From assembly GCA_919902495.1 (NCBI GenBank), contig CAKKRC010000068.1, positions 1 to 62,747 of the forward strand: 62,747 nt of DNA, given 5' to 3'. Source of the DNA: Nitrospiria bacterium. GTDB taxonomy: Bacteria; Nitrospirota; UBA9217. Numbering within the stretch: position 1 is the first letter of the stretch; the number at the start of each line of letters is the position of its first letter. A program made the position numbers and the translations under genes. Positions 7,548-14,798 of the stretch are shown here, piece after piece. Under the pieces are notes generated by a model, which searched no databases, was not told where the DNA came from, and worked only from the letters and a program-made list of their open reading frames with translations.

Positions 7548-7829
7548 TCAGGCCAGTTCTATTTTGAGTTGCTTCCCAAGAGCGAGAGCTGCCCTTTCGA
7601 GCGTTTGCAGTGTGATGGAGGCGTTGGCGGGATCAAGAAGTCTATCCAAGGCGGAGCGGCTGGTGCGCATTTTCTCGGCCATTTCAGATTTTGAGAGCTT
7701 TGCCTTTTTCATTTCTAATTCTATGCGATATGCAAGAACTCTCTTGATCGCCACGGCTTCCGTTTCCGCCCGCAGACCTTCCTCTTCAAGAAAATCATCA
7801 AAATGAGAACCACGTCGTGCTTTTTTCAT
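7548..7829 (-). CDS. higA: HigA-like XRE antitoxin, module 2
   Basis: A 93-residue DNA-binding antitoxin. The N-terminal segment MKKARRGSHFDDFLEEEGL is followed by an XRE helix-turn-helix (LSKSEMAEKMRTSRSALDRLLDP, about residues 46-68) and the conserved tail LQTLERAALALGKQLKIELA. It starts 2 bp after the toxin stop, so the two are cotranscribed and probably translationally coupled. It differs clearly from the module 1 antitoxin, so the modules are not recent duplicates of each other. Confidence 0.85.
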   Translation of the reverse strand: MKKARRGSHFDDFLEEEGLRAETEAVAIKRVLAYRIELEMKKAKLSKSEMAEKMRTSRSALDRLLDPANASITLQTLERAALALGKQLKIELA

Positions 7830-7831
7830 TA

Positions 7832-8182
7832 TTAACCTCTCCTGTAATGTCCAAGACGTACAAGCGCCGTCTTAAGTTCGTGCTGCGGTGTCTTCTGCGA
7901 TTTTTTGATGAACCCGTGCAGCAAAATCATATATTCGCCATCAACCGCGAAGAAGACCCGCGCAATACCGCTGTCAAGTGTTGTGCGGACTTCCCACAGA
8001 TCTTTTTGGATTTTCCTGATGAGCGGCATTCCCAGTGGCCACCCAAGTTGAGCCGTCTTAATGTCCTCTCCTATCTTTCGTTTGTCTTCTCTTGAAAGCT
8101 CTTTGAGCCACTCCCGCACGGGCTCATTCCCGGACTCGGCTCGGTAAAAGACGACCGTAAGGACATAAGGGAGATCGATCAT
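7832..8182 (-). CDS. higB: HigB-like toxin (Gp49 family), module 2
   Basis: A predicted RelE-superfamily mRNA interferase of 116 residues. Conserved Gp49 features include GNEPVREWLKELSREDKRKI, a PLIRKIQKDLWEVRTTL strand-turn region and the terminal LLHGFIKKSQKTP block. The upstream ATG at 8203 would lie upstream of the -10 box, so ATG 8182 is preferred. The promoter and a perfect palindrome lie directly upstream, which suggests autorepression by the antitoxin complex. Module 2 is bounded by the higBA relic and by the truncated RACo copy. Confidence 0.85.
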   Translation of the reverse strand: MIDLPYVLTVVFYRAESGNEPVREWLKELSREDKRKIGEDIKTAQLGWPLGMPLIRKIQKDLWEVRTTLDSGIARVFFAVDGEYMILLHGFIKKSQKTPQHELKTALVRLGHYRRG

Positions 8183-8191
8183 ATGATATAT

Positions 8192-8219
8192 ATTGTACCA
8201 CAATTGGTACGCATGTCAA
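8192..8219 (-). promoter_or_regulatory. higBA module 2 promoter with embedded operator
   Basis: TTGACA (8214-8219), 16 nt, TACAAT (8192-8197), then 9 nt to the ATG. The perfect palindrome GTACCA-CAAT-TGGTAC (8195-8210) covers the -10 box and most of the spacer, so a bound HigA dimer would block RNA polymerase. Confidence 0.7.
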
Positions 8220-8440
8220 CAGTTGATATTTTTCTGGATAATACCTGGTGATTTACATTGACGATCATATTTTACTGCCATCCGTTTGGCCTGCAAATAA
8301 AAGTGATTTAGGTATAGGTATCAACGTTATGTATAGGTAGAGCATGAAGGTATATTTCCCCATTAAAGTCCCTAAAAAATCTTCCTTGGCAACAGAGCGC
8401 CCCAGGCAGGAGCAAATGTCAAGCCGCAGGACCTGACCCT

Positions 8441-8737
8441 ATGGTCCGATACATCGACGTGGAACGCGCCATCACCATCGGCATGCTGCCGGACCTGCCC
8501 GTTGACACGTTCCACTTCCTGGGCAATACGTCCATCATGGGCGCCTACTACGGCCTGCTGTGCGACCGCATGCTGCACGAGGCTGAGGATATCGCCCGCA
8601 AGATGACCTACATCGAACTGTCCGTCTCGCGCAGCTTCATGGATGAATACATGTCGGCGCTGTTCCTGCCGCATACGAATATCAATGCGTTCCCGACGGT
8701 GAAGAAGATAATGGCGGCGAAGAACAGGCTCGTCTGA
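8441..8737 (+). pseudogene. Truncated RACo 3' end, copy 2
   Basis: Encodes the last roughly 98 residues of RACo (RYIDVERAITIGMLPDL ... AAKNRLV) without the ferredoxin or most of the ATPase domain. The first 87 bp differ from RACo at several positions. Bases 8528-8730 are identical to 6058-6260. The copy begins right after GACCTGACCCTATGGTCC and is followed by its own terminator and downstream repeat. It may be a displaced 3' end or a deletion relic; expression as a small protein is unlikely. Confidence 0.85.
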
Positions 8738-8767
8738 CGAAGGTCTCCGCTGGACGCGCTCCAAACA

Positions 8768-8806
8768 AGCAAGGCTGTCCGGTGATATCCGCCGGACAGC
8801 CTTTAT
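8768..8806 (+). terminator. Terminator of the RACo copy 2 relic
   Basis: AAGGCTGTCCGG pairs with CCGGACAGCCTT, followed by TATTATTT. It is homologous to the RACo terminator at 6297. Confidence 0.75.
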
Positions 8807-8817
8807 TATTTCCGATT

Positions 8818-9005
8818 GAAGCTCCCTGCAGCCAGCCGCAGGGAATCTTCGATCCTCAAGGTTGAACTAATTATTCTAATCGCTCGCTAACCCCGCAGCA
8901 AGACTTCGGCGAGCTCAGTGGTTCGACGGTGCTCACCACCGTGAGCCTGTCGAATGGTCGAGCCGCTACGGGGAATGCGCTCGCTCCTGGATTCACTGCG
9001 GTTTC
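8818..9005. repeat. GAGCTTCGATCCTC dispersed repeat, copy 2, interrupted
   Basis: The same element as 6347-6460, but split by a 63-bp palindromic insert at 8903-8965. Confidence 0.75.
8903..8965. repeat. 63-bp palindromic insert within the repeat
   Basis: Core TTCGACGGTGCTCAC ... GTGAGCCTGTCGAA folds into a hairpin. Copy 1 of the host repeat (near 6424) has the flanks GCAAG and CTACGGGG directly joined, so this is an insertion. Confidence 0.7.
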
Positions 9006-9095
9006 GGATTGATGCAAATTAAAAGACTGTCTTTTAATTTGCAAGGTAATTCTAGTGGGCTAAAGATCTACTTTCGTGTCATCTCAATAAAAATC

Positions 9096-10474
9096 GGGTC
9101 TTCCGGGTTTAGTGTGGGTCATTTTTAGCATCAGGAAGAAATGAAGTCAGCACCTTCAGCTGAAGATACTCTTTATCCTTGATGCCATAAGCCCGACGTT
9201 GAATCACCCGAATTTTATTATTTAATCCCTCCATGAACCCGAGGGAGACTTTGTTGTCGGGATGACAGTAACTGATGATGCCATCCCAGTGACGTTCGAT
9301 CATTGCAGCAAACTTTTGAAGTGGTTCCAAACGGCTCCAGCGAAGCTGCTCTTTCCAGTTCTCAAAGAACTTCCGTGCCCAGGTCGGATTGTTGTATGAC
9401 CACAGCTGGCCGAAAGATTCCTTGAGTAGATAAGCCTTGTGAAGGCGGCTATTGGCCTTGAGTAGGAGTTTCAAAGCCCGCTTGCCATTCATATCCAGGT
9501 TGTCCCGGTTTGAAAGCAGCGTATAGCGCTGGCCCTTGATGAACCTTCGTTCTTTGTCATTGACACGTTTATATTCGCTCCGCCTGACCTCATCCAAGGC
9601 GAACGACAGATGCCGGAGTACATGGAACTTGTCGAAGACGATCTGAACGTCTGGTGCATGGTGTTTAGTAGAGTTCCTGAAAGGCTTCCACATATCCATG
9701 ACTGCCAGCTTGATGCCCTTCGATGTATCCGGCCCGATTTCATTGAAGAAGAGGTCTAAATCTTCTTCCTTGCGGCCGTTACCGCCAATCCAGATCGGGC
9801 GGCGCTGATCCAGATCGGCAACAACGATTGCATAGGTATGGCCCTTCCGAATCGAGACTTCGTCGATGCCGATCACGCGAAGGCCCTTGGACGGCGGGTG
9901 CTTCGCCAGCAAATCGCGCATGTAGTTTTTCTCGATGCGCTGGACCTGGTCCCAGCTTAAGCGGTTCATTTCAGCTACTCGGGATATGGACATCTCACGG
10001 CACTGACGCCCGATGGCCTGTTCAAACCGTCCGGTGAATCTCTTGGATGATGCCAGCCAGGCAAGGGTCTCTCGCTTCACGGCTTGGCACCTCCGGCAGA
10101 ACATGCGGCGGTACTCAAACTCGAGATGGATGCGAATGCCGCCGGAGTCGAGGTCTCTGACCCGATGCGTGATGCGATCGTAGAAGCCTCGCTGGCTACG
10201 GCCGCAGGAACAGGTAGTTTTTTTTGCCGTCGTCGAAGGACGATAATGCGAGCACCGGGATCATCCGGATCGTCCTTCAACCGAGACAGGGCTCGAAAGC
10301 CGGGAAAACTATAGAGCGAACTAAGGGTGGTCTTCTTCATAAGGCAAGACGATACCCTTTGCACCGAAACGTGTCAAGTTATCAAAGAGCAATAAAGCAA
10401 GAAAAGCAGCTTCAAATGGGCCTAGAATTCATGTTTATGCTTCTTAACGACCCATAGGAAAGTCAGAAGATCCT
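9096..10474 (-). mobile_element. Complete ISL3-family insertion sequence, 1379 bp
   Basis: The left end begins GGGTCTTCCGGGTTTAG and the right end, read inward, GGATCTTCTGACTTTCC; both share TGGGTC further in, giving imperfect inverted repeats of about 25 bp (9096-9120 and 10450-10474). The element is flanked by the perfect 8-bp duplication TAAAAATC at 9088-9095 and 10475-10482, the size known for ISL3. The intact duplication suggests fairly recent insertion. The target was a dispersed repeat also seen at 12072-12160. Confidence 0.9.
9109..10340 (-). CDS. ISL3-family transposase, read across a -1 frameshift
   Basis: The DDE transposase of the IS. The N-terminal frame starts at ATG 10340 (MKKTTLSSLYSFPGF) and runs to an A8 tract (T8 on the plus strand, 10218-10225). 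A -1 shift there joins CSCGRSQRGFYDR and the second zinc-knuckle part MFCRRCQAVKRET to the catalytic frame. That frame has GIDEVSIRKGHTY (first Asp), MDMWKPFRNS ... IVFDKFHVLRHL (second Asp region) and EGLNNKIRVIQRRAYG (Glu). The joined product is about 410 residues, the normal ISL3 size. The A8 run may allow slippage or frameshifting; otherwise the gene is a pseudogene. The ATG at 10104 would give a protein without the zinc finger. Confidence 0.8.
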
Positions 10475-10552
10475 AAAAATCTAAGTTGCAACAAAATAGA
10501 CCTGATCCTAAAAATCCCGGCAATGGTAAGGATGATGATAACGGAAAGGCTC

Positions 10553-10577
10553 GACGAGAAACGTACCGTTTCTCGTC
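10553..10577 (+). terminator. Terminator-like hairpin upstream of RACo copy 3
   Basis: Perfect 11-bp arms GACGAGAAACG and CGTTTCTCGTC around TAC, followed a few bases later by a T6 run. Confidence 0.55.
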
Positions 10578-10596
10578 ACAAGATAGCTTTTTTCCC

Positions 10597-10813
10597 TTGA
10601 CCGTACCCTTTATATGGGTGACCCTGTCGGTTCTCATGCTCCATGAAGCGGAGGAGATCGCGCGGCCAATGACCTATATCGCGCTTTCCGTGTCGCATAA
10701 CTTCATGGACGAGTGCATACAGGCGCTGTTCCTGCCCGCACACGGACCTGAACGCATTCCCGACGGTGAAGCATCAAATGAAGAAGGCGAAGGCATGGTA
10801 CCCGCCCGAATAG
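10597..10813 (+). pseudogene. RACo copy 3: promoter-region sequence fused to the 3' end
   Basis: The 15-mer TGACCCTGTCGGTTC at 10619-10633 also occurs at the RACo promoter (4307-4321). It is followed almost at once by a diverged RACo C-terminus (MLHEAEEIARPMTYIALSVS). A one-base insertion after LFLP shifts the frame; the corrected reading continues to a TAG at 10811. This looks like a RACo paralogue that lost its whole interior by deletion and then decayed. Confidence 0.75.
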
Positions 10814-10842
10814 AACGATTTCACTATCGCGCGAAGCAAAAC

Positions 10843-10880
10843 GGCTGTCCGGTGAGATCCACCGAACAGCCTTTATTTTT
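10843..10880 (+). terminator. Terminator following the RACo copy 3 relic
   Basis: GGCTGTCCGGTG pairs imperfectly with CACCGAACAGCC, followed by TTTATTTTTTCC. It could also stop the opposing gene at 10900-11235. Confidence 0.7.
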
Positions 10881-10899
10881 TCCGAACATGTGGCATCGA

Positions 10900-11235
10900 T
10901 CACTTCCGATTTTTCTGCATCATGCCGACACCGAACAGGCCGAGACCCGCAAGGAAAGCGTAGCCGTAGCCTTTCTGCTCATAGGTTATGTTCACAAATT
11001 GCCTGCCCTTGCTTTGAGACGTTTTGATCCAGGTGGCGTTTGTGAAAATGAGAGAGAGGCTGACGATGACCGTGATGACGCCGGCCAGCGCCATCACCCT
11101 GCCGATCTGGGAAGCTTCCGCTATCTTCCTGCCGAGGGGTCCTAGTACGCGGATCAAATAGCGCTCGACGATATTGCCCGCGGCACCCACGCCTTTCGTG
11201 ATCTCCCGCATCTGCACTACTGTTTGGTCGCCCAT
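10900..11235 (-). CDS. Hypothetical membrane protein with two transmembrane segments
   Basis: A 111-residue protein of unknown family. Hydrophobic segments lie near residues 47-64 (VMALAGVITVIVSLSLIF) and 90-105 (YAFLAGLGLFGVGMM). The soluble N-terminus carries VVQMREITKGVGAAGN, and the loop between the segments is polar with KTSQSKGRQF. The ATG at 11235 has a strong AAAGGAGG upstream. Gene neighbours are relics and an RDD protein, so context gives no function. Confidence 0.7.
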   Translation of the reverse strand: MGDQTVVQMREITKGVGAAGNIVERYLIRVLGPLGRKIAEASQIGRVMALAGVITVIVSLSLIFTNATWIKTSQSKGRQFVNITYEQKGYGYAFLAGLGLFGVGMMQKNRK

Positions 11236-11330
11236 GGCATATCCTCCTTTAAATTTCGTCTTTCTCTACGTCCATATGCTTTGATCAGTAGTTTGCAGGT
11301 GTTGTGCCAAAGCAAGGGGGGGAGACCGAG

Positions 11331-11420
11331 ATGGGGCTCAAGGGAAGGAAATGCGTTATGTTCCGTAGGGTTGTGTTTTTGATGAACCATCGGCATAAGG
11401 GCGCCGGGAGAGCCAGGTAG
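11331..11420 (+). CDS. Possible 29-codon small ORF
   Basis: ATG 11331 follows AAGGGGGGAGACCGAG and opens a 29-codon, very basic frame (MGLKGRKCVMFRRVVFLMNH ...) ending in TAG. There is no homology that I recognise and no terminator. It is listed only because of the good ribosome-binding site in an otherwise empty 267-bp gap. Confidence 0.2.
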   Translation: MGLKGRKCVMFRRVVFLMNHRHKGAGRAR

Positions 11421-11502
11421 AGCGATGTATATGATTTTCGGTGGAGGATATTCGATTTTCGAACAAGAGATATTAGTAATGCTCGATGTCTGCGCCTGAT
11501 CT

Positions 11503-12051
11503 CTATTTGTCCGCGAATATCACTATTGATTTTGCAGCCATGTCATGAATTGCCCGGCGGTTTTGACTAAAAGGCAGGGTAAAGAACGACAGAATGCCGA
11601 GCAATCCCTTAACGATGATCCGGGCGTAGGCCATGAGAAGTGATATTCGCTCCATTGAGGGATATCGTCTAACCCGCACTCCCATGATCTTCTGTCCCAG
11701 AGTGCAGAGTTGACTAGTGCACAACGGCTCATACATGAAAAACAGGAACAGGATGAGGCCTACCCGGATCCTGACACCAATCGAGCCGGCATCATCGAAA
11801 AGATATGATATCAGAATAATTGCGGCAAGAATGAAAGCGACGTCTATCGCAGTCGCGACGTATCTACGAGTCAGGGTTGGATATTTGTGGTCCTCAATTG
11901 CAACCAGCACTTCCCAAGATTCCTCGGAGCCATGTTGTTCACTGGCGTTACTAAACGATTGAACTCGCTTCTGATATTTGTCGAATACAATTCCGCAGAA
12001 ATTGCATTCAATGTCCGATGACGATTCTTTTTGACATTTTGGGCATTTCAT
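11503..12051 (-). CDS. RDD-family membrane protein with N-terminal zinc ribbon
   Basis: 182 residues. The N-terminus is a CPKCQ ... CNFC zinc ribbon (MKCPKCQKESSSDIECNFCG) followed by FDKYQKR. Then comes an RDD domain: TRRYVATAIDVAFILAAIIL with the Arg and Asp signature, a second helix (RVGLILFLFFMYEPL) and the third segment LGQKIMGVRVRR with LLMAYARIIVKGLLGILSFF. RDD proteins are poorly defined; some act as Na+/H+ antiporters. No clear Shine-Dalgarno precedes the ATG. It lies alone between repeats. Confidence 0.8.
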   Translation of the reverse strand: MKCPKCQKESSSDIECNFCGIVFDKYQKRVQSFSNASEQHGSEESWEVLVAIEDHKYPTLTRRYVATAIDVAFILAAIILISYLFDDAGSIGVRIRVGLILFLFFMYEPLCTSQLCTLGQKIMGVRVRRYPSMERISLLMAYARIIVKGLLGILSFFTLPFSQNRRAIHDMAAKSIVIFADK

Positions 12052-12071
12052 TAGTTTTAACCTGAGACGGG

Positions 12072-12160
12072 GCTAAGTGGTCTAAGGGTAAATTTCATGT
12101 CATCTCTATAAAATGATAAAGCACATAAATTAAATGGCAACAAAGTAGACCTGCCCCTAT
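12072..12160. repeat. Dispersed repeat related to the ISL3 target site
   Basis: CTAAGTGGTCTA, TTTCATGTCATCTCTATAAAA and GGCAACAAAGTAGACCTGCCC parallel the DNA at 9055-9095 continued at 10475-10510, the interrupted copy holding the IS. It ends in the recurring CCTGACCC-like motif. Confidence 0.55.
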
Positions 12161-12173
12161 GATGTTCAAATGC

Positions 12174-12581
12174 TTACTCTCTCGGCAGCATTCCGGTTAC
12201 CCACTCAAGAAACCGCTTGGCGTGTTCCACCATCTCTCGCGCATCCGTCTGTGTGATGGATCGGCGTTCATACTCAATAAGGTTCTTTTTTGCAATAACC
12301 CGGGAGACATGCCTTCCCGCTGTTGCCGCCGCCTCTCCGATGATATCGTGAAGCAGCCCGACAACCTCCCGATGATCGAGTTCGATGCTCCTCACGCCGC
12401 CGTAATACACGATCACCGCATCACTGGCCGAGATCACTGCATGGACCGCCTGAAGTCCGGCTGAGTTCCATTTGCCCTCCTCAAGAGAGAGGTCCATCAT
12501 GGAGGCGAAATCCTTTGCCTTCGCGAGGAAGTCACGAAACTCGTTCTTATTAACGGCCCTTGTCTTCCGCTTCTTCGTCAT
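12174..12581 (-). CDS. HEPN-domain protein, candidate RNase toxin of a HEPN/MNT module
   Basis: A 135-residue, all-helical HEPN protein. The catalytic RX4H motif is visible as REMVEH near residue 115, within DAREMVEHAKRFLEWV. Family features ADAVIVYYGG-like (SASDAVIVYYGGVRS) and NLIEYERRS are present. HEPN proteins of this kind cleave RNA and are silenced by a partner nucleotidyltransferase. The gene overlaps the upstream MNT gene by 4 bp (ATGA), so expression is coupled. Activity as a toxin is inferred from family and pairing. Confidence 0.85.
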   Translation of the reverse strand: MTKKRKTRAVNKNEFRDFLAKAKDFASMMDLSLEEGKWNSAGLQAVHAVISASDAVIVYYGGVRSIELDHREVVGLLHDIIGEAAATAGRHVSRVIAKKNLIEYERRSITQTDAREMVEHAKRFLEWVTGMLPRE

Positions 12582-13186
12582 GCGATCAGCTCGCGCAATG
12601 GCTTGCCGGAAAGAGCCGCGCCCTCCTGAATAACGGACTTGAGCAACGGCAGGTTTTTCTTGCTTCTCAGCTCAATTAGCGTATAGCAGTGCAGGGACAG
12701 GACGGCATTGTATCGCTCCCGAAAGAATGTGGTGCCGGCGGCGGCTTTGTCTTCCAGCTCCTTTTTCCTCCGCTCATCCCTCGCGACCGCCAAAACGTCT
12801 ATATCGCTCCCTCGTTTACCTGTCCCCCTGGCAAGACTGCCGTAGAGCGTAAGGCTGACGGCCTTTCCTCTGAATTGGGCGGTGATGTTCCTTTTCAGGT
12901 CGTCGAGCATCGATGCCTCGGCTTTGAGGGAGGGAGCTATGATCGTTTCAACCGCCATATTGCCGCGGGAGAGAGAATACTGATAGGCAGCGCCGACCCG
13001 GCGCTGCCGCACAGCGCCGAGTTCGACCAGGGACTCCAAAGCCTGGATCGCGCCCCGGTGGCTGAGCCGGGAAAGCTCCCCGACCTGCCTACCGCTCAGC
13101 GGTTGCGGGGAGGCGGAGAGGACCCGCAGGATACGGATCTTAGCGGGACTGCCGAAGATCGACTCAAGGACGTTCTGCGATATCAT
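12578..13186 (-). CDS. Winged-helix nucleotidyltransferase (MNT), candidate antitoxin
   Basis: 202 residues in two parts. Residues 1-75 form a winged helix-turn-helix (SPAKIRILRVLSASPQPLSGRQVGELSRLSHRGAIQALESL). Residues from about 95 form a minimal nucleotidyltransferase with LYGSLARGTGKRGSDIDVL, the GS-x10-DxD catalytic signature. MNT partners of HEPN toxins modify the toxin by AMP transfer. The fused DNA-binding domain suggests it may also regulate its own promoter, which lies 6 nt upstream of the ATG and leaves no leader. The same promoter-region DNA recurs at 7285-7420. Confidence 0.85.
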   Translation of the reverse strand: MISQNVLESIFGSPAKIRILRVLSASPQPLSGRQVGELSRLSHRGAIQALESLVELGAVRQRRVGAAYQYSLSRGNMAVETIIAPSLKAEASMLDDLKRNITAQFRGKAVSLTLYGSLARGTGKRGSDIDVLAVARDERRKKELEDKAAAGTTFFRERYNAVLSLHCYTLIELRSKKNLPLLKSVIQEGAALSGKPLRELIA

Positions 13187-13315
13187 GAGTGGATACTATA
13201 CTATCCATAATGATAAGTCAAGTACCCACTAAGATTATCAAGAAGAGGAGAAACGGAGAGGCGGGCCGGGCGCCCAAACAGGAAATGCAAGGAGAAAGAC
13301 TTGAACCTTCTGATT
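13187..13315. repeat. Upstream sequence shared with 7285-7420
   Basis: GTGGATACTATACTATCC through CAAGTACCCACTAAGATTA and AAATGCAAGGAGAAA matches the earlier copy closely. This copy still carries its genes. Confidence 0.7.
13193..13221 (-). promoter_or_regulatory. Predicted leaderless promoter of the MNT/HEPN operon
   Basis: TTGACT (13216-13221), a 17-nt spacer and TAGTAT (13193-13198) end 6 nt before ATG 13186. The surrounding GGATACTATACTATCC is partly palindromic, a possible operator for the winged-helix domain. Confidence 0.6.
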
Positions 13316-13319
13316 TCTC

Positions 13320-14335
13320 TTATTCAAGCAACTTAAGCAGATCTTCGCCTGATAGTTTACCATCTAGGTATTTAGTGAAACTCAACAATATCTTTTTCGC
13401 AACATCGTCTTTTCTACTTCGGGCGAATAGCCTGACGTCTCTAAAATCCCAGGCTAATAAACATGTTGTATCAGTTAGACTATACTTGTTTACACATGCT
13501 TTTATTACTGTTTTTAAACCCTCCGTGTCGTTTTTCACATAATGCTTGAGCGCTTCCAGATACTCAATGAGTGGCTCTTCTTCTACGTTAAATACATCTT
13601 TTTTGTTTTTCACTAAATCATTGTAATTATCAATACTTTCGGTAAAAAGGTAGAGCTCAGCAAGGGTCTCGACGTGATATTGGTTATTGGAGTCTATTAT
13701 TAGTATTCGATTGATTGCATCAATTGCATCACGATGATTACCTAGCCTAAGTAAACAGGCAACTTTTGACGATAGCAACTCTACGTCGTTTTTTTGTACA
13801 TCAAGCCCAATTGCAATATATTCTAATGCTCGCTGATATTCATTTTTTGATATTAAGACGTTTATTTTTTCTTTCATCTCAAGGTTTTTAATTTTTATGT
13901 TTTGCTCTTCATTAATTGTGGCAATTGAAGAAAGCTTGTTTTTTACTTCAGACTGTGTTGCTATTAGCTCCTTCAATTTCAGTTCAAAGTCGTTCTTCAG
14001 TTCACGCAATTTATCGAGTTCACCCATATATTGTTTTTTATTCTCTGTGATACTTCTGAGGCCGAAATAAGCCATAATACTAAAAAAAGCAGGGCCAAAG
14101 AAATCATAAAATTGATGGTTTGATAATTTGTTGAATACGTTTCCTTTAACAAATCCTTTTCAATCTTGTAATTTAATTGATCCCTTCTAATTTCCTGTAT
14201 GTCATCTTTAATTTTATAAAAATCACTCTCTGCAATTGTAGTTTTTTTACCACCGATCTTATTTTCACCATACACACCGGTTGATAAAAATATACAAAAT
14301 AAAATTATTGCCAATATTCCGGATAACGTCTTCAT
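13320..14335 (-). pseudogene. Secreted or membrane-anchored TPR/coiled-coil protein split by a frameshift
   Basis: Two frames together make one protein of about 338 residues. The first frame (from ATG 14335, with GGAAGGAG upstream) has a signal peptide, a charged coil and the start of a transmembrane helix (INFMISLALLFL). The second frame continues the helix and then has FGLRSITENKKQYMGELDKL, a long coiled coil and TPR-like helices (YQRALEYIAIGLDVQ, NHRDAIDAINRILIID). They join at a T7 run near 14080-14087 if one T is added. The gene is much richer in AT than its surroundings, consistent with horizontal transfer. Phase variation, decay or a sequencing error are all possible. Confidence 0.65.
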
Positions 14336-14798
14336 TTTTATCTCCTTCCATACATCGGACCAGAAGTTGCTATAGAAACAGAAAAATTAACAGGCCTATC
14401 AGAATGATCAATTCAGAATGACATAACCATTGTTAGCAAAACCATATCTAATTCAATGAATCTTTAAGGACCTTGTTTCTCTATATGCTTTAGAGGGTCT
14501 TCAGGAACGTTGTTTCTATTTATGCTTTCGCCCGCTTAAAAAATGATCCAGAGAAGAATGTTCTGCCGGAAAGGAATGCAACGGTTCGTGTTGGAGTGTT
14601 ACGATTATAGAAGCATCACGGAAATTGTCAAGAAGTGCGGCGGGGTATTTTTCGGGGATGGCGTGGCAACATAAAGACGAGATTGCTTCGCTTTCGCTCG
14701 CAATGACAAACAGAGGGATCTACGATCCCCCTCTTCCCCCCCTTGGCAAGGGGGGACTTAAAATAGGTTTATTCAGTGACCTATTGGATAGTTGACCT
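14336..14798. other. Gene-free intergenic region with repeat fragments
   Basis: Contains an imperfect tandem of two roughly 33-bp units (near 14462-14530, sharing TTGTTTCT.TATATGCTTT-like text), a GAGATTGCTTCGC-family fragment (14664-14706) and the palindrome CCCCCCTTGGCAAGGGGGG (14736-14755). No gene is apparent. Confidence 0.6.

Noticed and set aside
8441-8737. Functional small protein from the RACo C-terminus
   Set aside because: It lacks a start signal, the ferredoxin domain and most of the ATPase fold, so it is better read as a relic.
7228-13315. Integron-like cassette array
   Set aside because: Toxin-antitoxin cassettes and repeated junctions suggested it, but no integrase or folded attC pairs are visible.
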